Origin: Curtobacterium poinsettiae
GTDB taxonomy: Bacteria; Actinomycetota; Actinomycetes; Actinomycetales; Microbacteriaceae
Direction of reading: 5' to 3'
NCBI RefSeq assembly: GCF_025677645.1
Contig: NZ_CP106879.1
Coordinates: 1,612,001 to 1,676,000 of the forward strand
DNA length: 64,000 bases
Positions within the stretch are counted from its first letter, which is position 1, and each line of letters opens with the position of its first letter. A model generated the notes under the pieces. That model saw only the letters and a program-made list of their open reading frames with translations. It did not search any database and was not told the DNA's origin. The position numbers and the translations under genes were made by a program. This document shows positions 35,092-44,033 of the stretch, one piece after another.

Positions 35092-37116
35092 CTACTCCAG
35101 CCCGCGGCGCCGCAGCAGCGGACCGACCTCGGCATCACGGCCGCGGAAGTCCCGGTACGCCTCGAGCGGGTCCTTCGCCCCGCCGACCCCGAGCAGACGC
35201 TCAGCGAACCGCTTGCCGGCCGCACGGTCCAGCCCGCCGTTGTCGCGGAACCACTCCACCGTGTCGGCGTCGAGCACCTCGGACCAGATGTACCCGTAGT
35301 ACCCGGCGTCGTACCCGCCCGAGAACGTGTGCGCGAAGTACGTCGACGAGTACCGCGGCGGCACGGCCTCGACGGCGATGCCGGCGGCTGTGAGGGCGTC
35401 TCGTTCGAAGTCCTCGACGGACGTCACCGCGGCCGCCTCGGCAGCCGACAGCCGGTGCCACGCCTGGTCGAGCAGCGCTGCGGCGAGGTACTCGGTCGTA
35501 CCGAAGCCCTCGTTGAACCCCTCGGACTCGCTGAGCCCCAGGACGAGCTCGGGCGGCAGGGGCGCCCCGGTCTCGTGGTGCTTCGCGTAGTTCGCCAGCA
35601 CGGACGGCCACGACAGCCACATCTCGTTCACCTGGCTCGGGAACTCGACGAAGTCGCGCTCGACGTTCGTGCCCGAGAACCGCGGGTAGGTGGTGCGGGC
35701 GATGAGGCCCTGCAGGGCGTGCCCGAACTCGTGGAAGAGCGTCTCGACCTCGTCCTGGATGAGCAGGGTGGGGGAGCCGGCAGCGGGCTTCGCGACGTTG
35801 AGGTTGTTGACCACGACGGGCAGGGTGCCGAGCAGCTCGGACTGCTCGACGACCGGGTTCATCCACGCGCCGCCGCGCTTGCCGTCGCGCGTGTAGAGGT
35901 CGAGCAGGTACAACCCGACGGGCTCGCCGTCGTCACCGGTGACCTCGAAGACCCGGACCTCGTCGTTGTAGCCGTGCAGGTCCGGGCGCTCGGTGAAGGT
36001 CAGGCCGTACAGGGCGCCGGCGGCGTGGAAGACCCCGTCGTGCAGGACCCGGTCGGCCTCGAAGTACGGGCGGAGCGCGGTGCTGTCCGCGGCGAACTGC
36101 TCGCCGCGCAGGATCTCGGTGGCGTACGCCCAGTCCCACGACTCGATGTCGAACCCGACCGTGCGCGACCGGACCGCGCGTTCGTCGTCGGCGTTCCGTG
36201 CGGCGGCGCCGACGAGCGAGGACAGCAGTCCGTCGACGGCCTCGGGGGTCTTCGCCGTCTCGTCGGCGGTGACCACGGCCGCGTGGTTCGGGAACCCGAG
36301 CAGCTCGGCCCGCTCGGCCCGGAGCCGGACGATGCGGAGCAGCACCTCGCGGTTGTCGTGCTCGTTGCCGCGACGACCGCGGGCGAGCGAGGCGCGCATG
36401 ATCCGCTCGCGCAGGGCACGGTTCGCCAGCGAGGACAGCCACGGGTGTCCGGTGTAGAGCGGCAGCGTGATGAGCCAGCCGTCGAGGCCCCGGTCGGCGG
36501 CAGCGGCGGCGGCGGCGGACTTCGCCCCGTCGTCGAGCCCCTCGAGTTCGTCCTCGCTGGTCACGTGCACGGCGGAGTCGTTGGTGTCCTCGAGCAGGTT
36601 CCGCTCGAAGGTCGTCGTGCGGGTCGAGAGCTCCTGGTTGATCGCCGTCAGACGCGCCTTGCCCCCGTCGTCGAGACCGGCGCCGGCCAGGGTCATCTCG
36701 GCGTGGGTCCGCTCGACCAGCCGCAGCGCCTCACCGGTCAGTCCGGCGGCCTCGGCGCCGTCGAGCACCTCCTGCACGCGGGCGTACAGGCGGGAGTCGA
36801 GCGTGATCGCGTCGCGGTGCGCGGCGAGGAGCGGGGAGACCTCGGCCTCGAGGTCCTGCAGCTCCGGGCTGGAGTCGGCCGACGACAGCGTGAAGAACAC
36901 GTGGCTGACGCGGGTGAGCAGCTGCCCGGACCGCTCGAGTGCGACCAGGGTGTTCTCGACCGTCGGGGCGTGTGGATCGGTGGCGATGGCCTCGACCTCG
37001 GCGCGCTGCTCGGCCATGCCGGCCTCGAACGCCGGTCGGTAGTGCTCGAGTCGCACGTCGCCGAAGGGCGGCAGGGCGTAGGGGAGGGTGCTCGGGACGT
37101 CGAACGGGGTTGCCAT
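35092..37116 (-). CDS. M3-family zinc oligopeptidase
   Basis: 674-residue cytoplasmic metallopeptidase of the thimet oligopeptidase/PrlC/Dcp family. The zinc motif is LFHEFGHALQG (HEXXH) about 450 residues in, with the third ligand glutamate in the SQVNEMWLSWPSV region. Length is typical. It degrades short peptides, for example those from signal peptides, ClpP products or uptake. The start at 37116 gives MATPFDVPSTLPYALPPFG, the family N-terminus. It is not linked to the peptide-uptake operons. Confidence 0.93.
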   Translation of the reverse strand: MATPFDVPSTLPYALPPFGDVRLEHYRPAFEAGMAEQRAEVEAIATDPHAPTVENTLVALERSGQLLTRVSHVFFTLSSADSSPELQDLEAEVSPLLAAHRDAITLDSRLYARVQEVLDGAEAAGLTGEALRLVERTHAEMTLAGAGLDDGGKARLTAINQELSTRTTTFERNLLEDTNDSAVHVTSEDELEGLDDGAKSAAAAAAADRGLDGWLITLPLYTGHPWLSSLANRALRERIMRASLARGRRGNEHDNREVLLRIVRLRAERAELLGFPNHAAVVTADETAKTPEAVDGLLSSLVGAAARNADDERAVRSRTVGFDIESWDWAYATEILRGEQFAADSTALRPYFEADRVLHDGVFHAAGALYGLTFTERPDLHGYNDEVRVFEVTGDDGEPVGLYLLDLYTRDGKRGGAWMNPVVEQSELLGTLPVVVNNLNVAKPAAGSPTLLIQDEVETLFHEFGHALQGLIARTTYPRFSGTNVERDFVEFPSQVNEMWLSWPSVLANYAKHHETGAPLPPELVLGLSESEGFNEGFGTTEYLAAALLDQAWHRLSAAEAAAVTSVEDFERDALTAAGIAVEAVPPRYSSTYFAHTFSGGYDAGYYGYIWSEVLDADTVEWFRDNGGLDRAAGKRFAERLLGVGGAKDPLEAYRDFRGRDAEVGPLLRRRGLE

Positions 37117-37207
37117 CTGCCCACCCTATGCACGGGTGCTGGAGTCCGTTCCTTCCCATGGCGCCCGGACTGGGAAGCGGGATCGGGCGTCCCTGGTCGG
37201 AAGAACC

Positions 37208-37264
37208 GACCCGGTACGCCCGGAACGACCCGGTACGCCCGGAACGACCCGGTACGCCCGGAAC
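37208..37264. repeat. Three perfect tandem 19-bp repeats
   Basis: The unit GACCCGGTACGCCCGGAAC occurs three times without change (37208, 37227, 37246). It lies in the 245-nt gap between the M3 peptidase start and the TetR stop, about 90-150 nt upstream of the peptidase start on its strand, so it could influence its promoter. Confidence 0.9.
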
Positions 37265-37304
37265 GGCCCGGCGAGCGCACCTGCGCCCGGCGTGACCAGC
37301 GAGC

Positions 37305-37346
37305 GGACTGGAGGCCCGTGGCGGCGCCGCCACCGGCCTCCAGTCC
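37305..37346. terminator. Terminator hairpin after the TetR gene
   Basis: 21-bp arms (37305-37325 and 37326-37346) with one mismatch, 15 nt beyond the tetR stop on the minus strand. Confidence 0.8.
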
Positions 37347-37361
37347 GTCGTCGGTCGCGTG

Positions 37362-37943
37362 TCAGCGCATCGCTGCGTCGATCAGGGTCACCGCAGCACG
37401 GCGCGCGTGCGCGGCAGGCGCCGTGGTGCCGGCGATGGCCGCGGTGGTCTGCGCGCCCTCGGCGAGCAGTGCGAGCTGCGCGGCGAGTTCCTCGGCGTGC
37501 TCGGGGTCGGCGACGACCTCGGCGGTGAGCCGCTGCACGAACTGCTGGAACGAGTCCTTGTGCTCGCGCGCGATCTCGGCGACCGCAGGCGAGGTCGCGC
37601 CGAGCTCGCCGAACGCGTTGATGAACCCGCAGCCGCGGAACGTGTCGTCGCCGAACCACGACTCGAGGAAGTCGTAGACCGCCAGGAGCTTGTCGCGCGG
37701 GCTGGCCGCAGCCTCGACCGCGCCGTGCACACCCTGCTCCCACATGTCGTGGCGACCGGCGAGCACCGCGGCGATGAGCTGCTCCTTGCCCGGGAACGCC
37801 GCGTACAGCTTCTTGAGGGAGACCCCCGCGCCCGTGCGGATCTCGTCCATCCCGACGGACTGGATCCCGCGCGTGTAGAACAGCTGGTCCGCGACCTCGA
37901 CGATGTGTGCTCGGACGTCCGGCTCGACGGTGCTGGTGGCCAT
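37362..37943 (-). CDS. TetR/AcrR-family repressor
   Basis: 193 residues. The N-terminal helix-turn-helix (about 10-55) shows QSVGMDEIRTGAGVSLKKLYAAFPGKEQL; the C-terminal ligand domain is helical and contains GCGFINAFGEL, often seen in regulators next to alpha/beta-hydrolase or efflux genes. It is divergent from an alpha/beta hydrolase gene, and two GAACG-NN-CGTTC palindromes lie between them, so autoregulation and control of the hydrolase are likely. The ligand is unknown. Confidence 0.9.
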   Translation of the reverse strand: MATSTVEPDVRAHIVEVADQLFYTRGIQSVGMDEIRTGAGVSLKKLYAAFPGKEQLIAAVLAGRHDMWEQGVHGAVEAAASPRDKLLAVYDFLESWFGDDTFRGCGFINAFGELGATSPAVAEIAREHKDSFQQFVQRLTAEVVADPEHAEELAAQLALLAEGAQTTAAIAGTTAPAAHARRAAVTLIDAAMR

Positions 37944-37963
37944 GTGTGTACCCCGTTCCCTGA

Positions 37964-38905
<942 letters not shown>

Positions 38906-38955
38906 TCCCTCGGCGATCACGCGGACGCTCCCCGGCGGGGACGCCCGCATGGTGA

Positions 38956-38998
38956 GCAGGAATGGTCGGGTCCCCACCGGGGACCCGACCATTCCTGC
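38956..38998. terminator. Terminator hairpin after the hydrolase gene
   Basis: 20-bp perfect stem (38956-38975 with 38979-38998), 3-nt loop, between the hydrolase and a small convergent gene. Confidence 0.88.
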
Positions 38999-39052
38999 AC
39001 TCCAAGCGCATCGCACCGCGCACCGCTCCGCGCGCGCCGCGCGCAGCGCGCG

Positions 39053-39304
39053 CTAGTCCTCCTCGCCCGCGTCGTCGGGGTTCGTGACCTGGGCGTGGCC
39101 GAGTGCGTCGAGGTGGATCGAGGTGCCGTCGTCGAGTTCGACGATCGGCTTCCCCTCGAGGAACGTCAGGGTCCAACCCCACGTCGCCGTGTCGACGGAC
39201 TCCGCCGCGAGCTCGTCCTCGACCCCGCGCACGGCGACGACCATCGTCTCCGGCAGTCGCGCAGGCGGTTCCCCACCCACGTTCCAGCGTGTGCCCAACT
39301 GCAT
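39053..39304 (-). CDS. Small conserved-type hypothetical protein
   Basis: 83 residues, acidic (about 15 Glu/Asp in the second half), starting MQLGTRWNVGGEPPARLPE and ending NPDDAGEED. The ATG at 39304 is preceded on the minus strand by AGGAGG with a 5-nt spacer, good support for a real gene. It has no membrane segment or known motif, and is isolated by strong hairpins on both sides, so it is probably monocistronic. Confidence 0.75.
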   Translation of the reverse strand: MQLGTRWNVGGEPPARLPETMVVAVRGVEDELAAESVDTATWGWTLTFLEGKPIVELDDGTSIHLDALGHAQVTNPDDAGEED

Positions 39305-39326
39305 CCGTGCCTCCTGTCCGTCCTTC

Positions 39327-39377
39327 GTGAGCAGAAGAGGTCGAGTCCGCCTGACGGACCCGACCTCTTCTGCTCAC
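39327..39377. terminator. Terminator hairpin after valS
   Basis: 23-bp arms (39327-39349 and 39355-39377) with one mismatch and a 5-nt loop, 47 nt beyond the valS stop on the minus strand. Confidence 0.85.
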
Positions 39378-39423
39378 CATGCGCCTGCGGGCGAGCGCCC
39401 GCGGGCGAGCGCCCAGCCCGAGC

Positions 39424-42021
39424 CTACGACGCGGGCTGCTCCGCGAGCTCGATCTCGGTGACGGCGAGCTCGTCGCCGTCGACGAACGACAGGTTCTCGA
39501 TGCGGCCGACGGCCGCCAGGTCGACCGCCGCGCGCTCGATGAGCGCACGCGTCTCGGCGGGCGCAGCGACGACCGCACGCGTCACGGGCGTCTTCTGGGA
39601 CGCCTTCGCCGCCGTCTTCGCACCGCGGATCCCGATCAGCGCCTGCCCGACGGCCGCGAGCAGCCCCGTGGGGGCCGCGTCGGTCGGCAGGTCGGTCGCG
39701 GTCGGCCAGGAGGCCCGGTGCACGCTGGTGTCGTGGGTCCAGGCCCAGACCTCTTCCGTCGCGTACGGGAGGAACGGTGCCAGCAGTCGGAGCAGCACGT
39801 CGATCGCGCCGCGCAGCGCCAGGACCGCGCTCGCCTGCGTCTCGTGCGTCGCGTCGGAAGCGGTGCCGTAGGCGCGCTCCTTCACGAGCTCGAGGTAGTC
39901 GTCGCAGAACGTCCAGAAGAAGCGCTCGGTGATCTCGAGGGCACGGGCGTGGTCGAAGCCGTCGAACGCCGCGGTGGCCTGCTCGACGACCGCGCCGAGC
40001 TCCGCGAGCATGTCGACGTCGAGGGCCTCGGTCACGCTCGTGGCACCCTCGGGCAGCGGGAAGCCGTAGACGAACTTCGCCGCGTTGAGCACCTTGATCG
40101 CCAGTCGACGGCCGACCTTGATCTGCTTCGGGTTCTGTGGGTCGAACGCCGCGTCGGTGCCGAGCTTGGACGAGGCCGCCCAGTATCGGACCGCGTCGGC
40201 GCCGTGCTGCTCGAGGATGGACAGCGGCGTGACGACGTTGCCCTTCGACTTCGACATCTTCTTGCGGTCGGGGTCGACGATGAAGCCGGAGATCGAGGCG
40301 TGCTTCCACGGCACCAAGTCCGCCTCGAGCTGGCTGCGGAGCACGGTCGTGAACAGCCACGTGCGGATGATGTCCTGGGCCTGGGGGCGGACGTCGTACG
40401 GGTACACCAGGTCGTAGAGCGCCGGGTCGGTCTCCCACTTGCCCGCGAGCTGCGGGGTCAGCGACGAGGTCGCCCAGGTGTCCATGACGTCGAGTTCGCC
40501 CTGGAACCCGCCGGGCACGCCGCGCTGGTCCTCGGTGAAGCCGGGGGCCGGCTCGGAGGCCGGGTCGACGGGCAGCTGCGCCTCGGTCGGCACGATCGGC
40601 TGGTCGAACACCGGGTTGCCGTCGGCGTCGAGCGGGTACCAGACGGGCAGCGGCACGCCGAAGAAGCGCTGGCGCGAGATGAGCCAGTCACCGGACAGGC
40701 CGCCGACCCAGTTGTCGTAGCGGACGCGCATGAAGTCCGGGTGGAACGCGATCTCCTCGCCGCGCTGGCGGAGCGTGCTCTTCAGCTGCTCGTCGCGCGC
40801 ACCGTTGACGACGTACCACTGGCGGGTCGACACGATCTCGAGGGGCTTGTCGCCCTTCTCGAAGAACTTCACCGGGTGCTGGATGGTCTTGACGTCACCG
40901 ATCAGCTCGCCGGACTCGGTCAGCGCGTCGACGACGACCTTCTTGGCCGAGAACACGGTCTTGCCGGCCATCTCGGCGTAGAGCTCCTGGCCCGTCGCGG
41001 ACTCGATCCAGGCGGGCTCCTCCGAACGCACGCGGCCGTCGAAGCCGATGATCGCGCGGTTCGGCAGCTGCAGCTCGCGCCACCACACGACGTCGGTGGT
41101 GTCACCGAAGGTGCAGACCATCGCGATGCCGGCGCCCTTGTCCTTCTGCGCCAGGTGGTGTGCGAGCACCGGGACCTCGACGTCGAACAGGGGGGAGCGG
41201 ACCGTGGTGCCGAAGAGGTCCTGGAACCGCTCGTCGTCCGGGTGGGCCACCAGGGCGACACAGGCGGGCAGGAGTTCCGGGCGGGTGGTCTGGATGACGA
41301 CGTGGTCGCCGCCGTCGGTGCGGTGGAAGGCGATGCCGTGGTACGCGCCGGGCATCTCCTTGTCCTCGAGCTCGGCCTGCGCGACCGCGGTGCGGAACGT
41401 GACGTCCCACAGGGTCGGGGCGTCGGCCTGGTAGGCCTCGCCGCGCTCCAGGTTGCGCAGGAACGCGCGCTGGGCGCTGGCCCGCGAGGTGTCGTCGATG
41501 GTGCGGTACGACTGGGTCCAGTCGACCGACAGGCCGAGCGTGCGGAAGAGCTCCTCGAACTGCTGTTCGTCCTGCACGGTCAGGCGCTCGCACAGCTCGA
41601 TGAAGTTGCGACGCGACACCGGCAGCTGGTCGGCGGCCTTCGAGGACTTGCCGTCGCCGCCCTCGAACGGCGGCGTGAACTCGGGGTCGTACGGCAGGGT
41701 CGGGTCGCAGCGGACGCCGTAGTAGTTCTGCACGCGGCGCTCGGTGGGCAGGCCGTTGTCGTCCCAGCCCATCGGGTAGAAGACGTGCTTGCCGCGCATG
41801 CGCTCGAACCGGGCCTTGAGGTCGGTGTGCGTGTACGAGAACACGTGGCCGATGTGCAGCGAGCCGGAGGCGGTGGGCGGCGGGGTGTCGATCGACCAGA
41901 CGGCGTCGCGGTGACCGGCGGCGTCGCGGTCGAAGCGGTACGTGCCGTCCTGCTCCCAGACGGGCCCCCAGACCTGCTCCAGTCCGTCGACGCTCGGCTT
42001 CTCGGGCATGGGTTTGGTCAT
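39424..42021 (-). CDS. valS: Valine--tRNA ligase
   Basis: 865-residue class I aminoacyl-tRNA synthetase. HIGH motif as SGSLHIGHVF (about residues 50-60), the editing domain (about 200-370), KMSKS loop as KKMSKSKGN near residue 575, and the anticodon-binding helical domain after about 640. WSIDTPPPTASG identifies the valyl enzyme. The start at 42021 (MTKPMPEKPSV) is preceded by GGAAGG on the minus strand; the open frame upstream has no homologous look. TACGAT at 42108-42103 (minus strand) is a likely -10, implying a leader of about 70 nt. Divergent from the MFS transporter gene. Confidence 0.96.
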   Translation of the reverse strand: MTKPMPEKPSVDGLEQVWGPVWEQDGTYRFDRDAAGHRDAVWSIDTPPPTASGSLHIGHVFSYTHTDLKARFERMRGKHVFYPMGWDDNGLPTERRVQNYYGVRCDPTLPYDPEFTPPFEGGDGKSSKAADQLPVSRRNFIELCERLTVQDEQQFEELFRTLGLSVDWTQSYRTIDDTSRASAQRAFLRNLERGEAYQADAPTLWDVTFRTAVAQAELEDKEMPGAYHGIAFHRTDGGDHVVIQTTRPELLPACVALVAHPDDERFQDLFGTTVRSPLFDVEVPVLAHHLAQKDKGAGIAMVCTFGDTTDVVWWRELQLPNRAIIGFDGRVRSEEPAWIESATGQELYAEMAGKTVFSAKKVVVDALTESGELIGDVKTIQHPVKFFEKGDKPLEIVSTRQWYVVNGARDEQLKSTLRQRGEEIAFHPDFMRVRYDNWVGGLSGDWLISRQRFFGVPLPVWYPLDADGNPVFDQPIVPTEAQLPVDPASEPAPGFTEDQRGVPGGFQGELDVMDTWATSSLTPQLAGKWETDPALYDLVYPYDVRPQAQDIIRTWLFTTVLRSQLEADLVPWKHASISGFIVDPDRKKMSKSKGNVVTPLSILEQHGADAVRYWAASSKLGTDAAFDPQNPKQIKVGRRLAIKVLNAAKFVYGFPLPEGATSVTEALDVDMLAELGAVVEQATAAFDGFDHARALEITERFFWTFCDDYLELVKERAYGTASDATHETQASAVLALRGAIDVLLRLLAPFLPYATEEVWAWTHDTSVHRASWPTATDLPTDAAPTGLLAAVGQALIGIRGAKTAAKASQKTPVTRAVVAAPAETRALIERAAVDLAAVGRIENLSFVDGDELAVTEIELAEQPAS

Positions 42022-42307
42022 GGTGCGCCTTCCGTCCGTGTGTGCGGCACCGAGTCCGTGATGAGGTGCCTGAGTGTTGCGCGCCTGACGCGCGGTGCCC
42101 CAATCGTAGCGGCCGCGTACACGTCGGGAGCCGGCCACGGGGCGTCCGCGGCTGCCGGCCGGGTGCCGGCTACCACACCGACCTGTCGGACACGCCAAGA
42201 GCCTGCTAGTCTGTCGGAGTTTGTCCGGCGAACGCAGGGTTCGCAGGAGCTGCAACGTCGCCGTCCGCCGGACGCCCGAAGGAAGCACCGCACCCCGGAG
42301 GAACGAC

Positions 42308-43885
42308 TTGGCACCGAACGACGCACCCCACCCGCACGGCGATCGGCCGTTGCGCACGAAGGGCGCTGCGAAGCGCGCTCGTCGCGATCTCACGAAGGAC
42401 GACGTCACCGTCGTCGAGGAGTCGCTGCTCAAGCGTGCCGTCGCGGCTGCCGCGCTCGGCAACGCCATGGAGTGGTTCGACTTCGGCATCTTCGCGTACC
42501 TGACCGTCACCATCTCGCAGGTGTTCCTGCCGCAGGGCGACCCGGCCGCGAACATCGTCGCCACGTTCGGCTTCTTCGCCGCCGCGTTCATCGTGCGTCC
42601 GATCGGCGGAGCCGTGTTCGGGCCGATCGGCGACAAGATCGGCCGACAGAAGGTCCTCGCGCTGACGATGATCCTGATGGCCGCGGGCACGCTCATGATC
42701 GGCCTGATCCCGTCGTACGACACGATCGGCTTCTGGGCACCGGTCCTGCTGCTGGTCGCCCGCTTCGTGCAGGGCTTCTCGACCGGTGGTGAGTACGGCG
42801 GCGCCGCGACCTTCATCGCCGAGTACTCGCCCGACAAGCGCCGTGGCTTCATGGGCTCGTGGCTCGAGTTCGGCACCCTCGCCGGGTACGTGCTCGGCGC
42901 CTCGATCGTCACCGGCCTGCAGTTCGGCCTGTCCGAGGACGCCCTGCTCAGCTGGGGCTGGCGCATCCCGTTCATCATCGCGGGCCCCCTCGGCCTGATC
43001 GGCCTCTACCTGCGGCTGAAGCTCGAGGAGACCCCGGCGTTCCAGAAGCAGCAGGAGCAGGCAGCCGAGCGCGAGGGCCAGAAGACCCCGTTCCTCAAGC
43101 TCTTCGCCGAGAACTGGCGCTCGCTCATCATCTGCATCGGCCTGGTCCTGGTCTTCAACGTGACCGACTACATGCTGCTGTCGTACATGCCGACCTACCT
43201 CGAGCAGAACCTCGGCCAGAACGCCACGTTCGGCCTGATCCTCATCGTCATCGTCATGCTGCTCATGATGGTCGTCATCACCTTCGGCGGCCGACTCTCC
43301 GACAAGTTCGGGCGCCGCCCGGTGCTCGCCGCCGGCTGCATCGGTTTCATCCTGCTGTCCTGGCCGGCCCTCAAGCTGGTCCAGACCGGTACCGGGGTCG
43401 GCGTCTTCGCCGGCCTGCTGATCCTCGGCGTCGTGCTGGTCACGTTCACCTCGACCATGCCGTCGACGCTCCCCGCGCTGTTCCCGACGATCATCCGCTA
43501 CGGCGCCCTGGCGATCGCGTTCAACGTGTCGGTGTCGCTCTTCGGCGGGACCACCCCGCTCGCGACCTCGGCGCTCATCAACGCCGCGAAGGACGCCGGG
43601 TACGGCTGGGCCGAGGACATCCCCGCGTTCTACCTGATGCTCGCAGCCGTGATCGGTCTGGTCGCGGTGTACTTCACCAAGGAGACCGCCGCCAGCCCGC
43701 TCATGGGGTCCGGCCCGACGGTCGGCTCCGAGGACGAGGTCGCGGGCGTCATCGAGGACTACAACGACCCGACGTCGGAGCTCGCGCAGTCCGACTGGGC
43801 GAAGGAGTTCTCGACGAGCGAGATCCCGATCATCTCGGCCGACGCAGCGTCGGGCGGCGAGAAGAAGGAACCCGCCGGCTCGTGA
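42308..43885 (+). CDS. ProP-type MFS transporter (metabolite:H+ symporter family)
   Basis: 525 residues, twelve predicted helices with hydrophilic ends. MHS-family features: NAMEWFDFGIFAYLTVTISQVF, RPIGGAVFGPIGDKIGRQKVL between helices 2 and 3, and FSTGGEYGGAATFIAEY; these match ProP-like osmolyte or organic-acid symporters. Start is TTG at 42308 with GGAGGA at 42298-42303; no suitable ATG exists nearby. TAGTCT at 42207-42212, preceded by TGC, is a likely extended -10. The last 50 residues are acidic and cytoplasmic, reminiscent of ProP's regulatory tail but without an evident coiled coil. Confidence 0.88.
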   Translation: MAPNDAPHPHGDRPLRTKGAAKRARRDLTKDDVTVVEESLLKRAVAAAALGNAMEWFDFGIFAYLTVTISQVFLPQGDPAANIVATFGFFAAAFIVRPIGGAVFGPIGDKIGRQKVLALTMILMAAGTLMIGLIPSYDTIGFWAPVLLLVARFVQGFSTGGEYGGAATFIAEYSPDKRRGFMGSWLEFGTLAGYVLGASIVTGLQFGLSEDALLSWGWRIPFIIAGPLGLIGLYLRLKLEETPAFQKQQEQAAEREGQKTPFLKLFAENWRSLIICIGLVLVFNVTDYMLLSYMPTYLEQNLGQNATFGLILIVIVMLLMMVVITFGGRLSDKFGRRPVLAAGCIGFILLSWPALKLVQTGTGVGVFAGLLILGVVLVTFTSTMPSTLPALFPTIIRYGALAIAFNVSVSLFGGTTPLATSALINAAKDAGYGWAEDIPAFYLMLAAVIGLVAVYFTKETAASPLMGSGPTVGSEDEVAGVIEDYNDPTSELAQSDWAKEFSTSEIPIISADAASGGEKKEPAGS

Positions 43886-43910
43886 CCACGGGGCCGCCTC
43901 GCGGCAACCC

Positions 43911-43963
43911 GGCCAGGAGGCCCGGTGCACGTCCGTCACGGACGCGCGCCGGGCCTCCTGGCC
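43911..43963. terminator. Terminator after the MFS gene
   Basis: 15-bp outer stem (43911-43925 with 43949-43963) enclosing an inner CGTCCG/CGGACG hairpin, 26 nt past the stop. Confidence 0.8.
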
Positions 43964-44033
43964 GTTCCGGGGCCGTCGGTGACGTCACGCGCCCAGCGAC
44001 AGTCCACGGGCACGCGTGAGCGTGGACTGGTGC

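Noticed and set aside
39424..42978. Extension of valS by about 320 residues upstream
   Set aside because: It runs antisense through the MFS transporter gene and has no synthetase-like sequence; the ATG at 42021 has a ribosome site.
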